Below, in pieces: positions 16,645-24,365 of a stretch of DNA of 64,000 nucleotides. Origin of the DNA: Pseudorhodoferax sp047601025 (lineage in GTDB: Bacteria > Pseudomonadota > Gammaproteobacteria > Burkholderiales > Burkholderiaceae_C); the NCBI RefSeq assembly GCF_047601025.1, contig NZ_JASGJZ010000001.1, positions 248,001 through 312,000 on the forward strand, written 5' to 3'. The notes beneath the pieces are model-generated. The model saw nothing but the letters and a program-made list of their open reading frames with translations, did not search any database and had not been told where the DNA came from. How positions within the stretch are numbered: the stretch's first letter is position 1; the number at the start of each line of letters is the position of its first letter. The position numbers and the translations under genes were made by a program.

Positions 16645-18558
16645 ATGGACCCCCACCTCCTGCGCCTCTACAGCGACGAGCTGACCCACCTGCGCGAGAT
16701 GGGCGGCGAGTTCGCGCACGCCTTTCCCAAGATCGCGGCGCGGCTGGGTATGGAGGGCGTGGAGGTCGCCGACCCGTACGTCGAGCGGCTGCTGGAGGGC
16801 TTCGCCTTCATGGCGGCGCACGTGCAGCTCAAGATCGAGGCCGAGCAGCCGCGCCTGATCGCGCAGCTGCTGGAGGCGAGCTACCCCAACTTCCTGGCGC
16901 CGGTGCCGTCGATGATGGTGGCGCGCTTCGACGTCGACGTGCTGGACCCGAACCTCGCGCGCGGCCACGTGGTGCCGCGCGGCAGCGCCATCACGGCCGA
17001 GCTGGCGCGCGGGCAGGACACGCATTGCGAGTTCCGCACCGCGCACGCCGCCACGCTGTGGCCGGTGGAGCTGGTGGCGGTGCAGTACTTCACCCACGCG
17101 CCCGACCTGCCGCTGGCCCGCCTGCCGCAGGCCCAGGGCACGCAGGGCGGGCTGCGCATCGAGCTGCGCACCGGCGGGGGCCTGGGCTTCGACCAACTGG
17201 GCATGGACCGGCTGGCCTTCTACCTGAGTGCGCCCGACGAGGTGGCGCTGCGCCTGCACGAGCTGCTGCACGGCGCCGCCACCGGCACGCTGGTTGCCAC
17301 CGGCGAGAGCGGCGCGGGCAACGCACTACCGGCCTGGCGCGGGCCGGACAGCCTGCGGCCGCTGGGCTTCGCCGCCGACGAGGCACTGCTGCCGGAGTCG
17401 CTGCGCGCGTTTTCCGGCTACCGGCTGCTGCAGGAGGCGGCTGCCATGCCGCAGCGGCTGCTGTTCTTCGAGATCGGCGAGCTGGCGGCGCGGCTGGCGC
17501 ACGTGCGCGGCGACGAGGTGGAGCTGGTGGTGCTGCTGCGCCGTGGTGACGCGCCGCTGGAAGCGCTGGTCGATCGCGCCAGCCTGGCGCTGCACTGCAC
17601 GCCGGCGATCAACCTGTTCAAAAAGCGGCTGGACCGCATCCAGCTCGGCCCCGGCGCCTGGGAATACCACGTGGTGCCGGACCGCACGCGGCCGATGGAC
17701 TTCGAGGTGCACAGCCTGGAATCGGTCACCGGCCACGGCACCGGCGCCGTGGCGCAGCAGCAGTTCCTGCCGCTGTACGCCACGCCGCAGGCGGCCGGCG
17801 GCGGCGATGGCCATGGCGATGGGCCCGCGGCACACGGCTACTACACGCTGCGGCGCGAGCCGCGGGTGCGCTCGCAGCGGCAGATGCAGCAGGGCACGCG
17901 CTCGTCGTACATCGGCGAGGAGGTGTACCTGGCGCTGGTCGACCCGCGCCATGCGCCGTACCGCGAGGACATCCGCCAGCTCTCGGTGGCGGCCTGGGTC
18001 AGCAACCGCGACCTGCCGACGCTGCTGCCGCAGGGCGCCGGCCCGGACCGCCCGCCGCTGTGGCGGTTGGACGCGGCCGGCCCGGTGCGGCGCGTGGACG
18101 CGCTGCGCGGGCCGACGCGGCCGGTGTCGCGCCGGCCGGTCGGTGAGCTGGGCTGGCAGCTGGTCAGCCACCTGGGGCTGAACCACCTGTCGCTGGTCGG
18201 CGCGGCGCCGGCCGACGCGGCCGCCGCGCTGCGCACCATGCTGCGGCTGTACGCGCCGCCGGACGACGCGGCCTGGGCGCGCCAGGTGGCCGGCGTGCAG
18301 GCGCTGCAGGTTCGGCCCATCGTGCGGCGGCTGCCGTTCAAGGGGCCGATGAGCTTCGGCAGCGGCATCGAGATCGTGCTGGAGCTGGACGAACTGGCCT
18401 TCCAGGGCAGCAGTGCCTTCCTGTTCGCCAGCGTGCTGGAGCGCTTCTTCGCGCGGCACGCGGCCATCAATGCCTTCACGCAGCTGGTGCTGCGCACGCC
18501 GCAGCGCGGCGAGGTGATGCGCTGGCCGCCGCGCATCGGGCTGCGGGAGCGGGTGTGA
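16645..18558 (+). CDS. tssF: T6SS baseplate protein TssF
   Basis: 637 residues. The start MDPHLLRLYSDELTHLREMGGEFA and the following FPKIAARLGM, YVERLLEGFAFMAAHVQLKIE are diagnostic of TssF (VasA). The C-terminal half has GSSAFLFASVLERFFARHAAINAFTQ and the final LRTPQRGEVMRWPPR. TssF with TssG and TssE forms the baseplate wedge. The frame is open upstream of ATG 16645 but family similarity starts there. Its TGA overlaps the GTG of tssG by four bases. Confidence 0.96.
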   Translation: MDPHLLRLYSDELTHLREMGGEFAHAFPKIAARLGMEGVEVADPYVERLLEGFAFMAAHVQLKIEAEQPRLIAQLLEASYPNFLAPVPSMMVARFDVDVLDPNLARGHVVPRGSAITAELARGQDTHCEFRTAHAATLWPVELVAVQYFTHAPDLPLARLPQAQGTQGGLRIELRTGGGLGFDQLGMDRLAFYLSAPDEVALRLHELLHGAATGTLVATGESGAGNALPAWRGPDSLRPLGFAADEALLPESLRAFSGYRLLQEAAAMPQRLLFFEIGELAARLAHVRGDEVELVVLLRRGDAPLEALVDRASLALHCTPAINLFKKRLDRIQLGPGAWEYHVVPDRTRPMDFEVHSLESVTGHGTGAVAQQQFLPLYATPQAAGGGDGHGDGPAAHGYYTLRREPRVRSQRQMQQGTRSSYIGEEVYLALVDPRHAPYREDIRQLSVAAWVSNRDLPTLLPQGAGPDRPPLWRLDAAGPVRRVDALRGPTRPVSRRPVGELGWQLVSHLGLNHLSLVGAAPADAAAALRTMLRLYAPPDDAAWARQVAGVQALQVRPIVRRLPFKGPMSFGSGIEIVLELDELAFQGSSAFLFASVLERFFARHAAINAFTQLVLRTPQRGEVMRWPPRIGLRERV

Positions 18559-19697
18559 GCGCCGCCGGGCCGCCCCAAGGTGCTCAGCACCGCAGCGCGC
18601 AGCGCGGAGATACCCCAGCGAACACGCAGCGCGACGCCGCGCGCGAGGCGCTGTTCGCATCGCTGCGCGACGCGCCCTGGGCGCACGATTTCTTCGCGCT
18701 GCTGCGCCGGCTGGAAGCGCTGCACCCCGAGGCCCCGCGCATCGGCCGCGCGCTGCGCCCGTCGCAGGAGCCGATCCGCCTGGGGCAGGAACCCGAACTG
18801 GACTTCGCGCCCGCCCCGTTGGCCAGCTTCGCGCACGAGAAGCACATGCCGGCGCCGCGGCTGGGCGTGCGCTTCTTCGGCCTGCTGGGCCCGCAGGGCC
18901 CGATGCCGCTGCACCTGACCGAGTACGTGCGCGAACGCCTGCGTTGGCGCAACGACCCGACGGCGGCGCGCTTCCTGGACATGTTCCACCACCGCATGCT
19001 GGCGCTGTTCTACCGTGCCTGGGCCGATGCCCAACCCACCGTGCAGCATGACCGGCCCGGGCACGACCGCTTCGCCGCCTGGCTGGGCGCCGGCTTCGGG
19101 CAGGCTGCTGCGGCGCCGCTGCAGGGCGCGCTGCCGCGCCAGGCCCAGCTGTTCCAGGCCGGGCTGCTGGGCGCGCGCAGCCGCCACCCCGAGGGCCTGG
19201 CCAAGCTGCTGGCCCAGTACTTCCGCGTGCCGGTGCGCATCGAGGAGCACGTCGCGCACCGGCTGACGATCGCGCCGGAGGACTGCAGCCGCCTGGGCCA
19301 TGCGCGCAACCGGCCCGAGCGCGTGGCCCGCCCCGCCGCGCAGCTGGGCCGCAGCGCCAACGCCGGCCACGCCGTGCCCGACCGGCAGTTCAGGTTCCGC
19401 GTGGTGCTGGGCCCGTTGACGCTGGCGCAGTACCACGACTTCCTGCCCGCCGGCCGCGCCTGGCCGCCGCTGCGCGACTGGGTGCGCCAGTACGCCGGGC
19501 TGGACCTGCGCTGGGACGTGCAGCTGGTGCTGGCGCGGGCCGAGCTGCCCGCGCCGCGCCTGGGCCGGCAGCTCGCACTGGGCGTGGCCTGCTGGCTGGG
19601 CCGCCGGCGTGCGCCGCGCGATCAAGGTGATCGCGGCGACCTGCACCTGCGCCCCGGCTCTTCGTTCCTGCGCCGCCATGGAGGCCACCATGCCTGA
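18555..19697 (+). CDS. tssG: T6SS baseplate protein TssG
   Basis: 380 residues from a GTG that overlaps the tssF stop (GTGA). TssG landmarks: DFFALLRRLEALHPEAPRIG, LGQEPELDFAPAPLASF, VRFFGLLGPQGPMPLHLTEYVRERLR, DPTAARFLDMFHHRMLALFYRAWADAQP and RFRVVLGPLTLAQYHDFLP. The C-terminus (ALGVACWLGRRRAPRDQ) continues about 20 residues beyond the usual end. Its last eight bases overlap clpV. Confidence 0.95.
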   Translation: MSAAGPPQGAQHRSAQRGDTPANTQRDAAREALFASLRDAPWAHDFFALLRRLEALHPEAPRIGRALRPSQEPIRLGQEPELDFAPAPLASFAHEKHMPAPRLGVRFFGLLGPQGPMPLHLTEYVRERLRWRNDPTAARFLDMFHHRMLALFYRAWADAQPTVQHDRPGHDRFAAWLGAGFGQAAAAPLQGALPRQAQLFQAGLLGARSRHPEGLAKLLAQYFRVPVRIEEHVAHRLTIAPEDCSRLGHARNRPERVARPAAQLGRSANAGHAVPDRQFRFRVVLGPLTLAQYHDFLPAGRAWPPLRDWVRQYAGLDLRWDVQLVLARAELPAPRLGRQLALGVACWLGRRRAPRDQGDRGDLHLRPGSSFLRRHGGHHA

Positions 19698-22431
19698 AAT
19701 CTCTCGCGCCGCGCTGTTCGGCAAGCTCGACGCCACGGCCTACAAAGCCATCGAGGGCGCCACCGTGTTCTGCAAGCTGCGCGGCAACCCGGTGGTGGAG
19801 CTGCAGCACTGGCTCTACCAGATCCTGAATGGACAGGACTCGGACCTGCACCGCATCGTGCAGCACGCCGGCATCGACGCCGCGGCGCTGGCCACGGACC
19901 TGCTGGCCGCGCTGGACCGGCTGCCGCGCGGCGCCTCGTCGGTCACCGACCTGTCGAGCTGGGTCGAGAGCGCGGTGGAGCGCGGCTGGGTCTACGGCTC
20001 GCTGATGTTCGGCGACACGCGCGTGCGCACCGGCACGCTGCTGCTGGGCATGCTCAAGACCACCGGGCTGCGCGCGGTGCTGGTCTCGATCTCGCGCCAG
20101 TTCGAGCGCATCCAGGCCGACGCCCTGGCGCAGGACTTCGCGAAGATCGTCGCCGGCTCGCCCGAGGAGGGGCAGGCCGCCAGCGCCGCGACCACCGGCG
20201 GCGCTGCGCCCGGCGAAGCCAGCGGCGCCATCGCCCCGGCTGCGATGGGCAAGCAGGAGGCGCTGAAGCGCTTTGCCGTCGACCTGACCGAACGCGCGCG
20301 CAACGGCGAGATCGACCCGGTGGCGGGCCGCGACGAGGAGATCCGCCAGATCGTCGACATCCTGATGCGCCGGCGCCAGAACAACCCGATCCTGACCGGC
20401 GAGGCCGGCGTCGGCAAGACGGCGGTGGTCGAGGGCTTCGCGCTGCGGCTGGCGCGCGGCGACGTGCCGCCGCAGCTGAAGGACGTGCGCCTGCACATGC
20501 TGGACGTGGGCCTGCTGCAGGCCGGCGCCAGCATGAAGGGCGAGTTCGAAAGCCGGCTGCGCGCCGTGATCGACGAGGTGCAGGCCTCGCCGCAGCCCAT
20601 CATCCTGTTCATCGACGAGGCGCACACGCTGATCGGTGCCGGCGGCCAGGCCGGCACCGGCGACGCTGCCAACCTGCTGAAGCCGGCGCTGGCGCGCGGC
20701 AAGCTGCGCACCATCGCCGCCACCACCTGGGCCGAGTACAAGAAGTACATCGAGAAGGACCCGGCGTTGACAAGGCGCTTCCAGGTCGTGCAGGTGGCCG
20801 AGCCGGACGAGGCCAAGGCCGTGCTGATGCTGCGCGGCGTGGCCGGCATCCTGGAAAAGCACCACCGCGTCGCGCTGCTGGACGAGGCCATCGAGGCGGC
20901 AGTGCGGCTGGCGCACCGCTACATCCCGGCGCGCCAGCTGCCCGACAAGGCCGTGAGCCTGCTGGACACGGCCTGCGCGCGCGTGGCCGTGAGCCAGCAC
21001 GCCACGCCGCCGGCGCTGGAGGACTGCCAGCGCCGGCTGGAGGCGCTGCAGGTGGAGCAGGAGATCATCGCCCGCGAGGCCGCCATCGGCATCGACACGG
21101 CCGCGCGCAGCCGGCGCACCGCCCAGGCCATCGACGAGGAACAGACGCGCCTGGCCGTGCTGCAGCAGCGCCACGCCGAGGAGAAGGCCGTGGTCGACCG
21201 CATCCTGGAACTGCGCGCGCTGCTGCGGGCGCCGCAAGCCGAAGCGGCGCCCACGTCGGGAGCAATGCCCGTGGCCGATGGGGCAGCACCTGCGACTGAC
21301 GGGGCTGCGCCCGTAGGCGAGGGCGCCGCGCCGCCGCCCGACCGCGAAGCGCTGCTGGCCGAGTTGACCCCGCTGCAGGCGCGCCTGGCCGCGCTGCAGG
21401 GCGACGCGCCGCTGATCCTGCCCACCGTGGACGAGCAGGCCGTGGCCAGCGTGGTGCAGGACTGGACCGGCGTGCCGGTGGGCCGCATGGTCAAGAACGA
21501 GGTCGAGGCCGTGCTGCGCCTGGCCGACACGCTGAACCAGCGCGTCATCGGCCAGAAGCACGCGCTGGAGATGATCGCCAGCCGCGTGCGCACCTCGCGC
21601 GCGCGGCTGGACAACCCGGGCAAGCCGGTCGGCGTGTTCCTGCTGTGCGGCACTTCGGGCGTGGGCAAGACCGAGACCGCGCTGGCGCTGGCCGAATCGC
21701 TGTACGGCGGCGAGCAGAACGTCATCACCATCAACATGAGCGAGTTCCAGGAGGCTCACACCGTCTCCACGTTGAAGGGCGCGCCGCCCGGCTACGTGGG
21801 CTACGGCGAGGGTGGCGTGCTGACCGAGGCCGTGCGCCGCCGCCCCTACAGCGTGGTGCTGCTGGACGAGGTGGAGAAGGCCCATCCCGACGTGCACGAG
21901 CTGTTCTTCCAGGTCTTCGACAAGGGCTGGATGGAAGACGGTGAGGGCCGCGGCATCGACTTCAAGAACACCATCATCCTGCTGACCAGCAACGTTGGCA
22001 GCGACCTGATCATGCGGCTGTGCCGCGACCCCGCACGTACGCCCGAGCCCGGGCAGATCGCCGCCGCGCTGCGCGAACCGCTGCTGCAGGTGTTTCCGGC
22101 CGCGCTGCTGGGCCGGCTGGTGGTCGTGCCCTACTACCCGCTGTCGGACGCGATGATGGGCGACATCGTGCGGCTGCAGCTGGGCCGCATCCAGCGGCGC
22201 GTGCAGGAGAACCACGGCATCCCCTTCGAGTACGACGACGACGTGGTGCAGCTGGTGGTCTCGCGCTGCACCGAGGCCGAATCCGGCGGCCGCGTGATCG
22301 ACGCGATCCTGACGAACACCGTGCTGCCGCGCGTGTCGCACGAGTACCTGAGCCGGCTGGCGGCGGGCGACAGCCTGACGCGCATCCGGGTGGGGGTGGA
22401 GGGCGGGGATTTCTACTACGAGTTCGGGTGA
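19690..22431 (+). CDS. clpV: T6SS sheath-recycling ATPase ClpV/TssH
   Basis: 913 residues. Two AAA+ modules are present: Walker A GEAGVGKTA near 237 with Walker B ILFIDEAHT, and GTSGVGKTE near 654 with VVLLDEVEKAHPD. The N-terminal Clp-N-like domain (HWLYQILNG) binds the contracted sheath. Between the modules, a coiled M-domain is interrupted by an Ala/Pro/Gly-rich low-complexity insert around residues 515-555, which is unusually long. An in-frame ATG 12 bases upstream (19678) is an alternative start. It ends five bases before the muramidase gene. Confidence 0.96.
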   Translation: MPEISRAALFGKLDATAYKAIEGATVFCKLRGNPVVELQHWLYQILNGQDSDLHRIVQHAGIDAAALATDLLAALDRLPRGASSVTDLSSWVESAVERGWVYGSLMFGDTRVRTGTLLLGMLKTTGLRAVLVSISRQFERIQADALAQDFAKIVAGSPEEGQAASAATTGGAAPGEASGAIAPAAMGKQEALKRFAVDLTERARNGEIDPVAGRDEEIRQIVDILMRRRQNNPILTGEAGVGKTAVVEGFALRLARGDVPPQLKDVRLHMLDVGLLQAGASMKGEFESRLRAVIDEVQASPQPIILFIDEAHTLIGAGGQAGTGDAANLLKPALARGKLRTIAATTWAEYKKYIEKDPALTRRFQVVQVAEPDEAKAVLMLRGVAGILEKHHRVALLDEAIEAAVRLAHRYIPARQLPDKAVSLLDTACARVAVSQHATPPALEDCQRRLEALQVEQEIIAREAAIGIDTAARSRRTAQAIDEEQTRLAVLQQRHAEEKAVVDRILELRALLRAPQAEAAPTSGAMPVADGAAPATDGAAPVGEGAAPPPDREALLAELTPLQARLAALQGDAPLILPTVDEQAVASVVQDWTGVPVGRMVKNEVEAVLRLADTLNQRVIGQKHALEMIASRVRTSRARLDNPGKPVGVFLLCGTSGVGKTETALALAESLYGGEQNVITINMSEFQEAHTVSTLKGAPPGYVGYGEGGVLTEAVRRRPYSVVLLDEVEKAHPDVHELFFQVFDKGWMEDGEGRGIDFKNTIILLTSNVGSDLIMRLCRDPARTPEPGQIAAALREPLLQVFPAALLGRLVVVPYYPLSDAMMGDIVRLQLGRIQRRVQENHGIPFEYDDDVVQLVVSRCTEAESGGRVIDAILTNTVLPRVSHEYLSRLAAGDSLTRIRVGVEGGDFYYEFG

Positions 22432-22435
22432 TGCC

Positions 22436-23248
22436 ATGAGCGGCTTTCGCATTCCAGGTCCCGTGTGCGTCGAGGACCTGACCTGGTCCATACGGGACGG
22501 CACGTCGGCGCTGTGGTCGACGCCAACGCCAGGGCCGGTTTGCCTGGATGCCTCATGGTCTGCGGCTGTACGCCGCGAAATCGCGCAGGCCGATCTCGGC
22601 ATGCTGTTTCGCAGTTGCCTGAACCCATTGGTCGGCCTGACAGACGACGACTACGCCGCGGCAGCGAAAACACTTGGCGTCGACGTCGCAACGATCCAGG
22701 CTGTGGCAGAAGTGGAAACCTCCGGTAAGGCTTTCGACACGCTCGGTCGGCCCCGCATCCTGTTCGAGCGCCACTACTTTCATCGTCTCACCGGTGGCCG
22801 ATACGACCAGAGCCATGCCACCATCTCGGCGAAATTGGCCGGCGGCTATGGCAAGTTCTCGGCGCAGTACGACAAACTAGAGGAAGCTTTCGCCCTGGAT
22901 GCCGATGCGGCTCTGAGTTCGGCGTCGTGGGGGCGCTTCCAGATCATGGGCAGCAACTACCATGCTGCAGGCTTCACATCCGTTCGCCAGTTCGTGCTGG
23001 CCATGACACGATCCGAAGCCGAACACTTGAAGGCGTTTGCCCGATTCGTGAGCAACAACCCGGCGATGGTGAAGGCGTTGCAGAAAAAGGACTGGGCCGG
23101 CTTCGCCAGGGCGTACAACGGCAAGGGATACCGGAAGAACCTGTATGACGACAAGCTCAAGAACGCCTACGAACGACTTGCGCCCAAAGCGGTGCAGCCT
23201 GTAGGCCAACCTGCCGCTGCCCCGGTCAATCCATCAAGGCTGCCATGA
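22436..23248 (+). CDS. N-acetylmuramidase-domain (DUF3380) candidate T6SS effector
   Basis: 270 residues. The C-terminal 180 residues match the N-acetylmuramidase family: VAEVETSGKAF with the likely catalytic Glu, RILFERHYFHRLT, SWGRFQIMGSNY, FARFVSNNPAMVKALQKKDWAGFARAYNG and YDDKLKNAYERL. An 80-residue N-terminal extension (FRIPGPVCVEDLTW) may be a loading region. There is no signal peptide, so export through T6SS fits. It should cleave peptidoglycan glycan strands of rival cells. It sits directly after clpV and overlaps the next gene by ATGA, the layout of an effector-immunity pair. Confidence 0.85.
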   Translation: MSGFRIPGPVCVEDLTWSIRDGTSALWSTPTPGPVCLDASWSAAVRREIAQADLGMLFRSCLNPLVGLTDDDYAAAAKTLGVDVATIQAVAEVETSGKAFDTLGRPRILFERHYFHRLTGGRYDQSHATISAKLAGGYGKFSAQYDKLEEAFALDADAALSSASWGRFQIMGSNYHAAGFTSVRQFVLAMTRSEAEHLKAFARFVSNNPAMVKALQKKDWAGFARAYNGKGYRKNLYDDKLKNAYERLAPKAVQPVGQPAAAPVNPSRLP

Positions 23249-23739
23249 AGCCGATTGCCTGCGTGACCGTTTTTTTGTGCCTTGCGCTCTGCGGCAGGAC
23301 AGCAACTGGACATGACGCCCAACCGACCCATTGCGCTCCGGCGGAAACGGCCTTCTCTTGTGCGACAGCGCGCGGCCGTGTACTGGCGTTGTGCAGCGCC
23401 GCTGACAAATCGGTTCTCTACCGGTTCGGTCGCATCGGCGCCATCGAGCTGCAATACCCACCCAGCACGCAGCCCCAAGCCGGGCCCATGCTGTACTCGG
23501 AGTACGGTCGCTACCAGACCGATCGGGTCGAGGTCCGCTTCGACCACCAAGGCACTGAATACACGGTCTTCGACTACCACGAAAACGGCCAGCGCCGCGC
23601 CGGTGTGCGCATCACAAGCACCGATACCAAAGAACGCGAGATCGCCTGCACCAGCCCCATCACCGGACGACTCGGTGCGCTCAAGAACCTGCTGCCGTGC
23701 GATGCTGACAGCGCGTTGAATCTCGGCACGTGCAAGTAG
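23245..23739 (+). CDS. exported protein, candidate immunity to the muramidase
   Basis: 164 residues with a clear signal peptide (MKPIACVTVFLCLALCGRTATG) and an all-beta-looking mature part with six or so cysteines. I do not recognise the family. Periplasmic location, four-base overlap with the muramidase gene and position before an LprI-like gene point to immunity or protection against a peptidoglycan effector. This is inference from context. Composition is slightly less GC-rich than the core T6SS genes. Confidence 0.6.
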   Translation: MKPIACVTVFLCLALCGRTATGHDAQPTHCAPAETAFSCATARGRVLALCSAADKSVLYRFGRIGAIELQYPPSTQPQAGPMLYSEYGRYQTDRVEVRFDHQGTEYTVFDYHENGQRRAGVRITSTDTKEREIACTSPITGRLGALKNLLPCDADSALNLGTCK

Positions 23740-24239
23740 GCGCCTTGCCGTTTGAAGTGACACCGTTGGGGCTGCTGCCGACGCGCCGCCGCATCCTGAT
23801 TGCCGCGGCGCTGTCGTGCTGGACAGCCGCCCACGCCATCGACAACCCCGATGCGCCGGACTACAACGCCGCGTTCCTGGAGCGTGCCCGGCCGTACGAG
23901 GAACGGCTGTCCCAGGCATCGAGCGCCAGCGAGACGACCGCAGCCGCCTCGGCGTATTCGACATTCCTGGACGCTGAACTGAACCGGGCCTACCAGGACC
24001 TGCTGGCGCGGATGGACGCGCCGGACACGCGGCAGGCGCTGGTGCAGGCACAGCGCGAGTGGCTGCGGTTTCGCGACGCCGAACTGCGCTTCATCGACCG
24101 GAACTGGACGCCGCAGAACTTCGGCAGTTCGTTTGCGCTGTCGCGTGCGGACTACCGCCACCGCCTCGTCAAGCAGCGGGTGTCGACGCTGCTGGCGTAC
24201 TTGCAGAACTACCCGGCGAGGCCGGTGCGGGGCAAGTAG
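23730..24239 (+). CDS. LprI-like (DUF1311) lysozyme-inhibitor family protein, candidate immunity
   Basis: 169 residues from a GTG that overlaps the previous stop. A signal sequence (RRRILIAAALSCWTAAHA) precedes a domain with the DUF1311/LprI_N pattern: AELNRAYQDLLARM, then ALVQAQREWLRFRDAELRF. LprI of Mycobacterium inhibits lysozyme, so a homologue next to a muramidase effector makes a plausible periplasmic immunity protein. The usual conserved cysteines of LprI_N are absent. Two exported partners for one effector is unusual. Confidence 0.7.
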   Translation: MQVGALPFEVTPLGLLPTRRRILIAAALSCWTAAHAIDNPDAPDYNAAFLERARPYEERLSQASSASETTAAASAYSTFLDAELNRAYQDLLARMDAPDTRQALVQAQREWLRFRDAELRFIDRNWTPQNFGSSFALSRADYRHRLVKQRVSTLLAYLQNYPARPVRGK

Positions 24240-24301
24240 CTGTGGCCCGGCGCCGGGCGGGCCGGCCCGGCCCACTGCGTCAGTCGGTCCATCCTGCGTG
24301 A

Positions 24302-24343
24302 TGACTTTGGTCGCTTGGCGGCCCCGCCGGCGGCCCGTACCGT
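24302..24343 (+). promoter_or_regulatory. T6SS-regulon bipartite promoter motif, copy 2 (vgrG)
   Basis: TGACTTTGG at 24302-24310 and TACCGT at 24338-24343, separated by exactly 29 bases after TGACTTT. TTGGCG falls at the -35 position. The vgrG ATG is 22 bases after the hexamer. It lies in the 126-base gap between the LprI-like gene and vgrG. Confidence 0.65.
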
Positions 24344-24365
24344 TGCCCTGCAACACGCCCCCACC

